Assembly (NCBI RefSeq): GCF_025766255.1
Contig: NW_026516954.1
Coordinates: forward strand, 1-13,552
Source of the DNA: Zychaea mexicana
Lineage: Eukaryota; Mucoromycota; Mucoromycetes; Mucorales; Lichtheimiaceae
DNA length: 13,552 nt
Direction of reading: 5' to 3'
Of the stretch, positions 1 through 9,584 are shown piece by piece. The notes beneath the pieces are model-generated. The model saw nothing but the letters and a program-made list of their open reading frames with translations, had not been told where the DNA came from and ran no database searches. The stretch's first letter is position 1, and every line of letters begins with the position of its first letter. The position numbers and the translations under genes are program-made.

Positions 1-526
1 CCGTTTAGTGCAGTAGAATGAGGACGAGCTGACGGACGTGACGCTGGTGGTTTGGTGTCTCTACCATACCATGTCGACAAGCAACAGCCCGAAACGGTAC
101 GCGTGCACTTATTGTGGATCATATATATACACACCAAAGTCAGCTAAAAAAGGAGCGATCACCGCACGACGATATCTCGCCATCCAGTACTCCAAAAAAC
201 GAACAGTTTAGTGCAGTAGAATGAGGACGAGCTGACGGACGTGACGCTGGTGGTTTGGTGTCTCTACCATACCATGTCGACAAGCAACAGCCCGAAACGG
301 TACGCGTGCACTTATAGTGGATCATATATATATACACCAAAGTCAGCCAAAAAGGGGCGATTCGCGCACGACGATATCTCACCATCCAGTACTCCAAAAA
401 ACGAACCGCTTAGTGTGCCAGAATCAGGACGAGCAGACGAACGTGACGCTGGTGGTCTGGTGTTTCTACCACGTCTTGTCGATGAGCAACTGCGGTAAAA
501 AGAGCGTGTGGATTATTATAGATCAA
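1..526. repeat. Satellite, sub-array A (about 202 bp units, 2.6 copies)
   Basis: Tandem direct repeat with unit starts near 3, 206 and 408, giving periods of 203 and 202 bp. The first two units are almost identical; the third is clearly diverged and stops mid-unit near 526. Each unit carries an AT run (atatatata) and the segment gcacgacgatatctc, which recurs in the second sub-array. The array is cut by the left edge of the window, so the true copy number is unknown. Open frames inside it follow the repeat and are not believable genes. Confidence 0.93.
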
Positions 527-1398
527 GAGCGGCCTGAAGCAAATGAGGATTACTACAAGGATCCGAAATGGTAATATCTCATTGTTTATAGGTGAGGATT
601 GGAAGCATACCGTGGATATAATGACATTAAAGCTATATTCTTCGAGGGCTCTGTGGAAAGCAGCGACGATATGCAGGTAAGGAAGCAATAGCATTTTTTG
701 AGTGTATAATATTAGCATGCTGTAATAAATTGCTATCTTATGGAATGAGATTCTGTTGTCGTGTGATGAACAAAAACAGCTCCATATACTTTAAGCTTGA
801 AAATACATTAGTAAATGTGGCATCTGCGGTTCTGGTGCATGTTCGTATATGAAAATCCAATCAGTGGAAGCTGCTGAGGGGTATATCTGCATCTATACAG
901 CTTTGCTGCTACGGGTGGCTGGATAAATAGTGTTCCCGGTCTTTCCGCCACATTTAATTGGTCAAAAAGTCCGTAACGAACGGACAATTTGGCTTTCGTC
1001 AACACAGGAATATCTTTGGCGTGGCGACAACAGTGAAGCATTCTCTTATCTACTAATCGCAGAAGCCAATGCCAATCGCCAAGAGCAGCAACATTATACA
1101 CAAAAAATGCCACTCCATGAACCCACAACATTGTTCATCACTTGCTTTGAGAGATAAAAGAGAACGGTCAGAGTCAATTAACTTGACGATTCAAGCGTGA
1201 TAATAAAAACTACAGCACAAAGGCGACAAAACGTGCCCTAGCTTGTACAGACCGGTTTTCTTCATACTTGGATACCAAAGTGCAACGAGATGGCGACATC
1301 GTTTCCATGTCATTCGCTTTTTTTACGAGTAATAACCTTGGTAGTATTATGGTTTTTTCCTGAACATAACTGGTGTATTGCTATAATCATAATATTCT
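527..1398. other. Unassigned segment splitting the satellite
   Basis: About 870 bp with no similarity to the satellite on either side. The left satellite stops mid-unit and the right one starts at its gcgcacgacg segment, so this looks like an insertion or a diverged interval. No terminal inverted repeats or flanking duplication were found by eye. Open stretches occur (for example 930-1157 on + and 808-1131 on -), but neither has a convincing start, splice context or family resemblance. A short exon-like frame ends at a GTAAGG donor at 677, but no matching next exon is visible. No gene is supported. Confidence 0.5.
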
Positions 1399-2470
1399 GC
1401 GCACGACGATATCTCACCATTTACTGATGCGAATTGCAATCCTTTTGAACGAGCAGCATTATCGTGAGCGTGTGGATATGACAGAACCGGCTTCGTGTTT
1501 GTGGCAATTTTTTTTGGAGGAGCAACAACCGTGAACGGACCATGCGTATACTAGTGCTTTATATATCTTTATATATTACCATCAACTCCAACGAATCGAG
1601 CATGACGATACCTCACCATCCACTGATGCGAATCACAATCCGTTTGAACGAGCAGCATTATCATGACCGTGAGGATATGACGATATTGGTTTCATGTCTG
1701 TGGCAATTTTTTTGGAAGAGCAACAGCTATGGACGGACCATGTGTATTATAGTGCGTCATATATAACCATCAACTGCAACGATTCGCGCACAACGATATC
1801 TCGCCATCCACTGATGCAAATTACAATCCATTTGAATCAGCAGCATTATCATGAGCGTGAGGACAGGGCGATACCGGTTTCGTGTTTGTAGCATATTTTT
1901 TGGAGCAGCAACAGCCGTGAACGGACCATGTGTATTATAGTGCGTCATATATAACCATTAACTACAACTACTAGCGCACAGCGATGTCTCAGCATCCACT
2001 GATGCGAATTGCAATATGTTTGAACGAGCAGCATTATCATGAGCGTGTGGATATGAGGAAATTTGCATAGTGTTTGTGGCATTTTTTTTGGAGCAGCAAC
2101 AGCTGTGGATGGACCATGGATATACTAGTGCTTTATATATACCCATCGACTCCAACAACTCGCGTACGACGATATCTCACCATCTAATGATGCGAATCGT
2201 AATCCATTTGAATGAGCAGTAGTATCATGAGCGTGAGAATATGACGAAACTGGCTTCGTGATTGTGACATTGTTTTTTTGGAGGGGCAACAACTGTGGAC
2301 AGACCATATGTATATTAGTTCGTTATATATAACGAGCAACTGCAACGACTTGCGCACACCGATATCTCACCATCCACAGATGCAAATCGGAATCCATTTG
2401 AACGAGCAGCATTATCATGACCGTGAGGACAGGGAAATACCCGTTTCGTGTTTGTGGCATCAACTCATAT
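1399..2470. repeat. Satellite, sub-array B (about 188-199 bp units, about 6 copies)
   Basis: Tandem direct repeat. The gacgatatctcaccat-like segment recurs near 1405, 1604, 1792, 1980, 2168 and 2358, giving periods of 199, 188, 188, 188 and 190 bp. Further landmarks in each unit are a cattatcatgagcgtg-like stretch, a poly-T run followed by ggag-caacag, and a tatata step. The units are related to but clearly diverged from those at 1-526, so both belong to one satellite family. The similar open frames in several units come from the repeat and have no gene-like features. Confidence 0.92.
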
Positions 2471-2924
2471 TCCCCTCGTTTCACCCCAAAACTCCTAGGT
2501 AATACATGTTTCTTTTTGCAGTGATGGTTCAGACCGTATATAGAAACTATTTAGAAAGTATGTCTTCTGGTCAAACTCTTATGTATTGAGTATGAACTTA
2601 TGTTTTTTTTGTTGCCTCTCTTTAATTGTTTGTTAGTAACATATATCCCAAATAGACGACGGCACTTGCTATATTGAGTATCATTCAAACTTATATTCAG
2701 CAGCGACCAAAAATATCAAGACTAGACTCTAAGAGACTATGTTTTTACCAAGCACTTGTAAAAAAAATAGGACCAAGCGTGGGTATAAACAATAATTGAT
2801 AATAGCATTAGAAAATAGTTGCTGAAAGCATTCTATGCAGCACCATAATAACGATGACAATAAAAGGTCTAATTACACTATATAGAATGCTGGATCACTT
2901 TAGCATCTAGCATGATGCTGTACA

Positions 2925-2947
2925 AATAATAATAATAATAATAATAA
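2925..2947. repeat. (AAT)n microsatellite
   Basis: About 7.7 perfect AAT units. Confidence 0.97.
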
Positions 2948-3183
2948 GACACATGTCTATGAGCTGGCAGTATCATAACGCAACGTTGATATTGGATCCT
3001 ATATATTGGCAACGTTTTATTGAAGAAAACAATGACAATGACAATAAATGGTCCCATTTTGATGTTTTTTACATCAGTGTTTAAAGAGAAAATATAAGCA
3101 ACTACCATCATGCACTCACGATCTTCATATATATAACCCCACAAAGCCAATATGAATTATTTGAGCGCCATCTAGAGACATTA

Positions 3184-3198
3184 ATGATGATGATGATG
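3184..3198. repeat. (ATG)5 microsatellite
   Basis: Five perfect ATG units. Confidence 0.93.
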
Positions 3199-3286
3199 CA
3201 TCAGATTTGGCAGTAATCTACTAAGAAGAACGACGGCAATGATGTTAAATAGTATTCTTTTGACATTTTTAGCAGAAGAACTACAA

Positions 3287-3312
3287 AATAATAATAATGA
3301 TGATGATGATGA
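3287..3312. repeat. Compound (AAT)n-(ATG)n microsatellite
   Basis: Four AAT units run directly into about five ATG units. The same two motifs occur separately at 2925 and 3184. Confidence 0.93.
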
Positions 3313-3720
3313 CTATTACCATCAACAGTAGTGTCGATAAGAGCTTCAGCATGCAAATGAAGCAACAGTTCCAGTATTGTCTTCATTATCACATATACCA
3401 ACACCTCCACCTGCACTGGGAATAATTTATACTGTAGCTGAGAAATATGGTGGATTTAGTGGATATTCCAATAAACAATCATTCAATATGATAATAAGGT
3501 AATTTTATGTATTAATCACTAATAAAATATTTTCTATAGATTCAAAAAAATTGTTATAGATCAAACATGTTTTTATCATATGGATAATAAGTTATATAGA
3601 TTAAACACTATGTCATCTTCAGATCGAAAGGGCTTTATTTTCTTGAACTTGAAACTTTTTAGATATCATTCTTTTCTCGGATCGAAATGGAAATCATGGA
3701 TTTTTCAATGTGTAGGTATT

Positions 3721-4195
3721 ATGGTTTAATACCTATAGTATATACCCACGCAAAGCACATCGCAAGCGAAGCAAAGAAAGCATTGGTAGAGTAACTAAGA
3801 CAGGGAATAATCATAGTGTCAACCTATGTACGAAGCACAAACTGAGTGAATTGAAGAAAGCATGAGGAGAGTTATTAAGATATAAATTAAGCATAGCATA
3901 AACCCATGCATGAAGCGTAACCCAAGCAAAGTGAAGAAAGCATAAGGAGAGTGATTAGGATAGGAAAAAAGCATAGTGTCAACCCATGCACGAAGCACAA
4001 CCCGAGCGAAGCGAAGAAGCATGAGTAGAGTAGCTAAGAAAGGAATCAAGTATAGCATAAACCCATGTGCGAAGCAAAACTGGAGCAAAGCTGAGAAAGT
4101 GCAAGTAGAGTAGCTAAGAAAGGAATCAAGCATAGCATAAACCCGTGTGTGAAGCACAACTCGAGTGAAGCTGAGAAAGTACAAGTAGAGCATAT
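3721..4195 (+). repeat. 80 bp tandem repeat, array 1 (about 6 copies)
   Basis: The landmark aagcRcaa at the start of each core recurs at 3753, 3833, 3913, 3993, 4072 and 4152, a period of 79-80 bp. Each unit has a GC-richer core (caacccgagcgaagcgaag in its best copies) and an AT-rich remainder with a gagtagctaag- or gagtgattagg-type stretch and gcatagtgtaaaccc. It is the same family and orientation as the larger array at 9585-10450. The period is not a multiple of three, so the overlapping minus-strand open frames are by-products of the repeat. Confidence 0.95.
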
Positions 4196-4661
4196 AGGTG
4201 TTTTTTAGTTAATCCATCCTTAAGTATCTCTCCTTTCATGTACCATAGCTCATCTATTATTATTGCTATTGCTATAAAACTTTGTAGGCATATATATATG
4301 ATGTATATACATCTAAATATGCTTCTATAAAAGACAGTCACATTGCTTATTTTAGACATTACATATGAGGATGTATAAAAATCACTGAAAGTGGCTTTAT
4401 TTAAGGTGGATTAAGACCTCTAGAAGGTGCAATATTGTAGCTAAAGTGCTATAAATTGCAGTACATGTACCTACCATGTATAGCAACAGCATACTAAAAC
4501 GGCAATAGCAGTCACATAGCCACTGAAGCTGCCTTATATAGGAAACTATTTTTGCGAGTTTATTTTTGGTCTAAACATACGCTCCAGAAGTATGGCAGTC
4601 CCACCCCTTTCTTATAATTGTGCGGTATAGCAGCAACGCAATGGGTGAAATGTATTAGTAT
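4196..4661. other. Unassigned AT-rich interval
   Basis: No supported gene. Two similar direct stretches (cactgaaagtggctttat near 4382 and cactgaagctgccttat near 4523) may be an old duplication. Nothing else stands out. Confidence 0.5.
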
Positions 4662-4744
4662 GTTGCTATGGTCGAGTGGACTAAGGCGCCTCCCCATTCC
4701 GGTTGAGGCTTTGGAAGGCGCAGGTTCGATTCCTGCAGCCGCTA
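4662..4744 (+). tRNA. Class II (Ser/Leu-type) tRNA gene or tRNA pseudogene
   Basis: The A box (TGGTCGAGTGG) and B box (GGTTCGATTCC) match Pol III internal promoter consensus. The T arm is perfect: stem GCAGG/CCTGC at 4720-4736 around a 7-nt loop. The D arm has a GTC/GGC stem. An anticodon-type stem GCCTC/GAGGC lies at 4688-4692 and 4705-4709, but its loop is 12 nt instead of 7, so the anticodon cannot be read with confidence. The D arm resembles tRNA-Leu and the T arm resembles tRNA-Ser. The 7-bp acceptor stem pairs poorly: with 4662-4668 against 4737-4743 several positions mismatch. A T8 tract follows at once. The oversized loop could be a tiny intron or an insertion. A degenerate tRNA or tRNA-derived element is at least as likely as a working gene. 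Confidence 0.6.
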
Positions 4745-4752
4745 TTTTTTTT
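4745..4752 (+). terminator. Pol III T-tract terminator
   Basis: Eight T residues start right after the tRNA-like sequence, where RNA polymerase III terminators normally lie. This supports past or present Pol III transcription of the locus. Confidence 0.7.
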
Positions 4753-4961
4753 AAGCAAGCAATATTCAGTTTTATTAAGCTTTGAAGTAAAACTAGTCAT
4801 AAAAATCATTCTTTTGTTCAAAAACTATTACTATGCAGTGAGACTAGTATAACTACACTCTATTTTTAAACTATAAAAGAGGATGTGAATAGTAGTAGCA
4901 TTGTCATTTAGAAAAGAATGTGGATGGTAATAGCAAAGTCAAAGGGTTGAGTAGTATTATA

Positions 4962-4974
4962 TAGGGGTCGCAAT
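4962..4974 (+). repeat. Left terminal inverted repeat of hAT-type element
   Basis: TAGGGGTCGCAAT, matching the inverted right end with one difference. The subterminal GGGTCA-type motifs begin just inside it. Confidence 0.82.
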
Positions 4975-5798
4975 CTGACCTGCAGGTTGAGGACAGGTCA
5001 ACGGGTCGGGTTGATGCTTTTCTAACCTGCGTGTCAACCCGTCTAACCATTGACTCAACCCATTGACCCATTGTGACCCGTATATACATATAATATGTAT
5101 AAGGTACTTGTATTCAAGTAGTTAATCTTCTTATTGGGAAGCATCATTATATTATAGGATGTAGTTGTCAATATGTCTGCTATAGAGCTATAACATAAAA
5201 TGGACTTAAATTCTTTCTATTGTGGGATTATATTTTATATTTAAGAGTAAAGGATAAGTAAGCTATAAGCGATATATTTAAAAGGAGTAAAGAAGTAGCA
5301 ATAGTACAATGAGAACGGACTATAGAGGGTGGCAGTAAGAGATGAGATTTGACAAAAGACTGAAAAGGAATTGAGAAAAGAAAAACGAAGGGTAGAAGGA
5401 TGAAGTGATAAGCAAAGGGAAAAGGAAAAGGATTAGGGGCATATAGGGAAGTCGATTTTCAACCACACTTTAACCATAATGCTTTCCTTACAGTAATACA
5501 TGTGAGCCCAAGCAAATTCTTTTGTGATGGTACAAAACCCTTTACCTTTAAAAGTAGATGTTGCTAGCACTGCTAGGAATTTGCATGCCATCATCTTGGA
5601 GAGCTATATATATATAGAGTTTTGTACTTCGAGTACTCAAGTTCAGATTGATTGACACTTCCTTCATCATCATACCGCAATCAGTCTTGACCCGCTAACC
5701 TGAGTTTTGACCTGTCAGGTTGAATAGGTGAGGTCGGGTCAGTGTTTTTTGACCTATGGGTCAACTGGTTAGACCCTTGACCCAACCCAACCCATCCA

Positions 5799-5811
5799 AT
5801 TACGACCCCTA
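5799..5811 (-). repeat. Right terminal inverted repeat of hAT-type element
   Basis: ATTACGACCCCTA on +, the inverted counterpart of the left end. The target duplication gtattaca follows directly. Confidence 0.82.
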
Positions 5812-5819
5812 GTATTACA

Positions 5820-6363
5820 TTAGTACTATTATTCACAGTTTAGTAGAGTATATGCATAATAGCATATGTAAATGCTTGCTCTTAAGGTATGCTATATGTA
5901 TAAAGCAAAACATCGGCAAACTAGTAAAACGTAGACGAGAAAGAGGTAGTTTATTCAATATGTTTGATATCTCTATGACCTCTAGAAGTTTAATTTTGTA
6001 AATAAACTTTTAGTACACACTATGCATTCATACAACAAAGGAGTACCAAATGTACAGTGTTTGAAATTAAAATTTGGTTATAAAACTATAGCTTTCTGAT
6101 TCTAAAACACTTGATTATGTTGCTCTAGCATCACTGGTTGAAAAGATATGGCGATTTCTAAATTAGTATGAAAGCTCCTATGAAAGCTATGATAGAGCTC
6201 TATCAAATTACACTAACTTTTAGGCAGAAAGGTCGGTGGACCACCCCAAGGATATATAGGGGAGAGGTTGTTGAAAAGCAGAACTTTACCCCTTGCCAGC
6301 ATATAACTACATATAAGCTTTTAGACCAAACCTCACTCAAACGTGGTTAAACAAATTCACTTA
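5820..6363. other. Unassigned AT-rich interval
   Basis: No supported gene. A 60-codon open frame at 6168-6350 has no recognisable motif and is short enough to be chance. A perfect 14-bp palindrome, GATAGAGCTCTATC, lies at 6191-6204, and an imperfect one, GGTGG-A-CCACC, at 6235-6245. Their role, if any, is unknown. Confidence 0.5.
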
Positions 6364-6578
6364 CTATAGCAGAACTGGTCTTCAACGTGGCCATCTATAG
6401 CTGAAAATCTATCTATCTACTATCTCTACCTCTATCCCTATATAAATTCTTGATACTATAGCAGAACTAGTCTTCAATGTGGCTATCTATAGTTGAAAAT
6501 CACTGCATCTATAACCTTTACCTCTACATATCTTGTTGTTGCTATAGCAGAACTGGTCTTTAACGTGGCCATCTATAG
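6364..6578 (+). promoter_or_regulatory. Three direct copies of a 37 bp element upstream of the gene
   Basis: The copies lie at 6364-6400, 6456-6492 and 6542-6578, with starts 92 and 86 bp apart. Each begins and ends with the palindromic hexamer CTATAG and has the internal motif GCAGAACTGGTCTT or a close variant. Copies 1 and 3 differ at one position of 37; copy 2 differs from copy 1 at three. The spacers are diverged, pyrimidine-rich (CTATCTACC-like), and carry TATATAAA at 6439-6446 and, past copy 3, at 6617-6624. The last copy ends 79 bp before the first ATG of the gene. The conserved cores with diverged spacers, placed just upstream of a gene, suggest binding sites, but this is inference. 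Confidence 0.7.
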
Positions 6579-6616
6579 CTTAACCTCCATTTATCAACTA
6601 CCTCTACTTCTCTACA

Positions 6617-6624
6617 TATATAAA
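6617..6624 (+). promoter_or_regulatory. TATA box candidate
   Basis: TATATAAA, 33 bp before the candidate start codon at 6658 and just after the third copy of the 37 bp element. The position suits a core promoter with a very short 5' leader, or a start codon further downstream. Confidence 0.5.
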
Positions 6625-6657
6625 CCTTAATTGGTAGAAATACTAAAGAGTTCTCCG

Positions 6658-9233
6658 ATGTATCGTACAAGTCAAGGCTCTTCTAGTAGTAGTGGGCAAC
6701 ATTCTAATACACCTCTGCGATAATATATTAGACCAACCCGCCCTATTCGTTCATGTAAGCTCATAATTTTATATACTTAAAAAAAGGCACCACTCTACTT
6801 TTAATTTCAAGAAACTATTCAAACTAAATATTACTCTATAGTCCTTGCACGTAGACCAGTATCTGATGGTACATTTGATAGTAATGTCAATGTAGCCTAC
6901 AGCCAAGTAATAAGTGCTACTCCATCTACTGGGATGATAAGGCGTTTACCCAATAATCTTTACCAATCAATAAGAGAACGCGGGAATGAAGAACGTCTTG
7001 GTGATGAACGACCTAGTAAGTTTAACTTATACCTTCTATATATTTAAGGGTTTTAATATATGTTCCTACATAATGTTTCTATTAGGTCAACGCCGCTGTT
7101 TAGGGTCTGAGACATCATTATAGGCTCAACCTATCCTTGAAAGACAATCTTCAACACACTCATTAGACATAGGAATAGATAATATTACTATTTCTAGCCA
7201 GAATGAGAATATAGTACATCCGTCACAGCATTCACTACCACTAGTTATAGACCCATTTGGTAAGAATTACTATTTTAATCAAAGATATAATCGGATTAGC
7301 ACATTTACTAATACTAATAGCTCATTTGTCTTATTGTTGGTAGCTTTTGATTTTGCTGCAGATACCATACGATTTATGAGACCACTAGGTGGTCAATTTG
7401 TTACTATCTATGGTGATAATTTAGACAGTTAGTATTAACTAATGATCTAAAACTAAATGTAGTATACTCTAAGACATCTCTAACGTTTTTGTTTTATTTA
7501 GATTCTCACTCGAGTAGCGACTCCAATTCTCATAGTTCTGGTAGTGGCTCTAGTAGCAGCAGCTCACCAAGCTCAAATTCTGATTCCGAGTCAGATAGTG
7601 ATTCAGACTATATCTTTAGTAGTACTGATGAAGATAGTGATGAATCTGAAGAAAATGAGTTAGAAGATCAAGAAGCAACTACTGTTATTCGTAACTCGAT
7701 GTATCGGTATCAACCAGAAAATCTACGCATGCAGTCCCAAGAGCGAATTTTGGACATACGAAACTGTACGTTATTATATATTATATTATGCTGTCATTAA
7801 TAAATATATTATACTAATATATATAGCTATTAATTATATAGTAAACCGGGTTGTAACGTTCAATACATTTGTTCGACTATGCCAAGGGCTCGATGAATAT
7901 GCACTCCTAGAGGCAATGTTTGCGGGCATTGTTGTTGAAGATGAGGACAACCTACCGGTTGCTGTTAAACCATCTAATAGCCGCCAAGTAGACCTGAATT
8001 TCCATTATGATATTGACTCAATGGATTTCCAGACAAAAATAATACCTGCAGCCGGTCCATTTTCAATAACCTTAGATCGGCTCTCTGCATATCCAATAAT
8101 GGCCTACTTGGTCTCCTCTCTATTTTCTCATCCACCCAATCATTCAAAATGGGATTTGACAAAAAGTATAGTTGAAAAGTTTGCATGCCCTGTATCAAAC
8201 CTGCTCTTTATGGTAGATATCTGGACTACTAGCTTTCATAGTGATCTATACATAGAACATCCATTCAACGTAGAGTACTTTGCGGCTATACTTGATACAC
8301 AAACATGGATAAAGGTCCATTCAGGTCATCGTGCAATAGAGAGATTAGAAACTTCTCTTTTATTAACAACCACTCCTCTACTAATAGAGGATCGTACCTT
8401 TCATCTACGGCCAGTAGCTATCAACAGACACTACTTTGATCAGTACCTCAATAATACGGCCTTTATTACATCAGTGCTTGATTATATTCAAGATGGTATT
8501 ACTGATGATACGATAACATACCTACGGAATGAACTTGCAAAGGAAATGTGGGCCAAACTAAGTAAACAAGATGGTACGCGCCGGCGATCCAATCAAGATA
8601 GCACCCCTGTTACTTATACTAGCCGTTTTAAAAGCCCTCGATACATGCATAATCGGTTGACGTTCGAACACTTTTGTGGGGAATATTCCGATGTATTTAC
8701 CATAAGCAATAATTCTTTATATTTACTGTAAATATATAGATATACTAACAATGACAAAAATGGCTCTAAAATAGGAGAATGGGGTTAAACCTAGTAGGGC
8801 AACCACACTTCCATCTGATGCGATACTAAACATACATCCACCTCCAACGGATATTAATATTGTGGCGTATACACAAACTAAAAAAGGGCCATACTCAAAC
8901 TTTGCATCCCGAGCCACATATATTACTATTACACGCCACCTTTTGGAGAATAATAGAGGTGCAGATGCAGATGCATTTGCACATAAACTATATACATCAT
9001 TCGATGGTGTCAGATTCCTCCCTACAATCGCAAAATCACAATTTGCAAAGGTGGAAAATAATGAGCTAGTACTGCAGTTATTTTCAAGTGAGCCAGTACA
9101 GCAAGTAGCCCCATTATCAGATCTGAATGATTCTTTGGATGACCAATCTCAATCTATTGTGATGCCTGTATATCAAACACATGTTTTGGCCCGTAGTTTA
9201 GTCGGAATCAATATTCCAGTCCGCCGTTTTTAA
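6658..9233 (+). CDS. Seven-exon gene of unknown function with two in-frame stops (possible pseudogene)
   Basis: I do not recognise the protein. Inferred exons are 6658-6754, 6842-7015, 7086-7259, 7344-7427, 7502-7765, 7827-8727 and 8795-9233. They total 2133 nt, an exact 711 codons, and keep one frame through six GT-AG introns. The product has a Ser-rich N-terminus, an acidic Ser/Asp/Glu tract at about residues 178-232 and an apparently globular part from about 240 to 710. I see no clear signal peptide or membrane segment. Two stops interrupt this model: TAA at 6721 (codon 22) and TAG at 7121 (codon 103), each one C-to-T change from a Gln codon. They can be avoided by starting at ATG 6931 and using a later acceptor at 7166 (151 bp intron). 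So it is either an intact gene with a shorter N-terminus or a recently damaged one. Exon 4 may start at 7362 instead, also in frame. Exons 5-7 are the most reliable. Tandem elements and a TATA box lie upstream. Confidence 0.68.
6755..8794 (+). other. Six predicted spliceosomal introns
   Basis: Introns are 6755-6841 (87 bp, GTAAGC), 7016-7085 (70 bp, GTAAGT), 7260-7343 (84 bp, GTAAGA; alternative end 7361), 7428-7501 (74 bp, GTTAGT), 7766-7826 (61 bp, GTACGT) and 8728-8794 (67 bp, GTAAAT). All end in AG. Branch-like sites include CTAAC in intron 4 (before tttttgttttatttag), TACTAAT in introns 3 and 5, and ATACTAACA in intron 6. Size, donors and branch sites are typical of filamentous fungi. 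The frame is kept across every junction, the main support for the model. Intron 1 has an alternative acceptor at 6811, but it would create TAA at the junction. Confidence 0.65.
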
Positions 9234-9584
9234 GACAATTACATATTACTTGTCAAAAATTACCCTCTATACTGATTGTACTCTACTTGTCATACCCTTT
9301 ACTAAATTTTCACATTACCTTATCATCCTATCTTCATATCTAAACATCCCATTTCTATAAGCTTAGTTTATCTTTATCAATTACCTGAATATAATATATG
9401 AGCCTAGCACTGCATTGATGTGTACCAATTGTCTGTTGTTGTGGATTGGTGTTTTGACAAAGAAGATCGTTAAATCTCGAGAAGGACAAGTATAAGCTGG
9501 GCTGCTGCATATGCTCATATTGGTGAAATACTCTAAGTGAAATTCAGCTCCCACTCTTTTTGGGAATAAAATTCAAGTTTTGCA
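9234..9584. other. Downstream region of the gene, unassigned
   Basis: About 350 bp between the stop codon and the second 80 bp repeat array. It should hold the 3' untranslated region and polyadenylation site, but I see no decisive signal. No gene or repeat is supported. Confidence 0.5.

Larger units (their letters stand above)
2471..3720. other. AT-rich non-coding interval with microsatellites
   Basis: About 1.25 kb between the satellite and the first 80 bp repeat array. I see no supported gene, RNA or transposon end. It holds three simple-sequence tracts, listed separately. A short internal duplication is suggested by two similar tgacaataaa-ggtc stretches near 2855 and 3040. The minus-strand open frames here have biased composition across the microsatellites and are not believable. 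Confidence 0.6.
4962..5811. mobile_element. Non-autonomous hAT-type DNA transposon (850 bp)
   Basis: The left end reads TAGGGGTCGCAAT and the right end, on the minus strand, reads TAGGGGTCGTAAT: terminal inverted repeats with 12 of 13 matching. The flanking 8 bp are gtattata (4954-4961) and gtattaca (5812-5819), a target-site duplication with one mismatch. Both subterminal regions (about 4980-5085 and 5685-5800) are packed with GGGTCA/TGACCC and GGGTTG/CAACCC motifs. TAGGGG-type ends, an 8-bp duplication and such subterminal motifs fit the hAT superfamily. The interior (5100-5680) has no transposase-sized frame, so it would need a transposase from elsewhere. It holds a purine-rich stretch near 5280-5430 and an AT run near 5605. 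The mismatch in the duplication suggests the insertion is not recent. Confidence 0.85.

Noticed and set aside
241..574. Plus-strand frames in the satellite, including one ending just past it
   Set aside because: They repeat with the satellite unit, differ in frame between copies and have no splice or motif support.
596..676. Exon-like frame ending in CAG before a GTAAGG donor
   Set aside because: Any upstream intron would be only about 26-35 bp and no downstream exon continues the frame. At most it is a gene remnant.
930..1157. 75-codon plus-strand frame
   Set aside because: It begins at GTG directly after an in-frame TAA two codons upstream, has no ATG except near its end, and shows no recognisable motif.
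2500..2522. 23-bp GTAATA...TTGCAG intron-like stretch
   Set aside because: It is far shorter than the 61-87 bp introns of the gene in this window and no open frame joins across it.
6168..6350. 60-codon plus-strand frame
   Set aside because: It is short, in AT-rich DNA, with no motif and no link to the gene downstream.
6721..7123. Reassignment of TAA and TAG to Gln
   Set aside because: Only two such codons occur in about 710, while CAA and CAG are used normally throughout. Pseudogenisation or a different start and splice is simpler.
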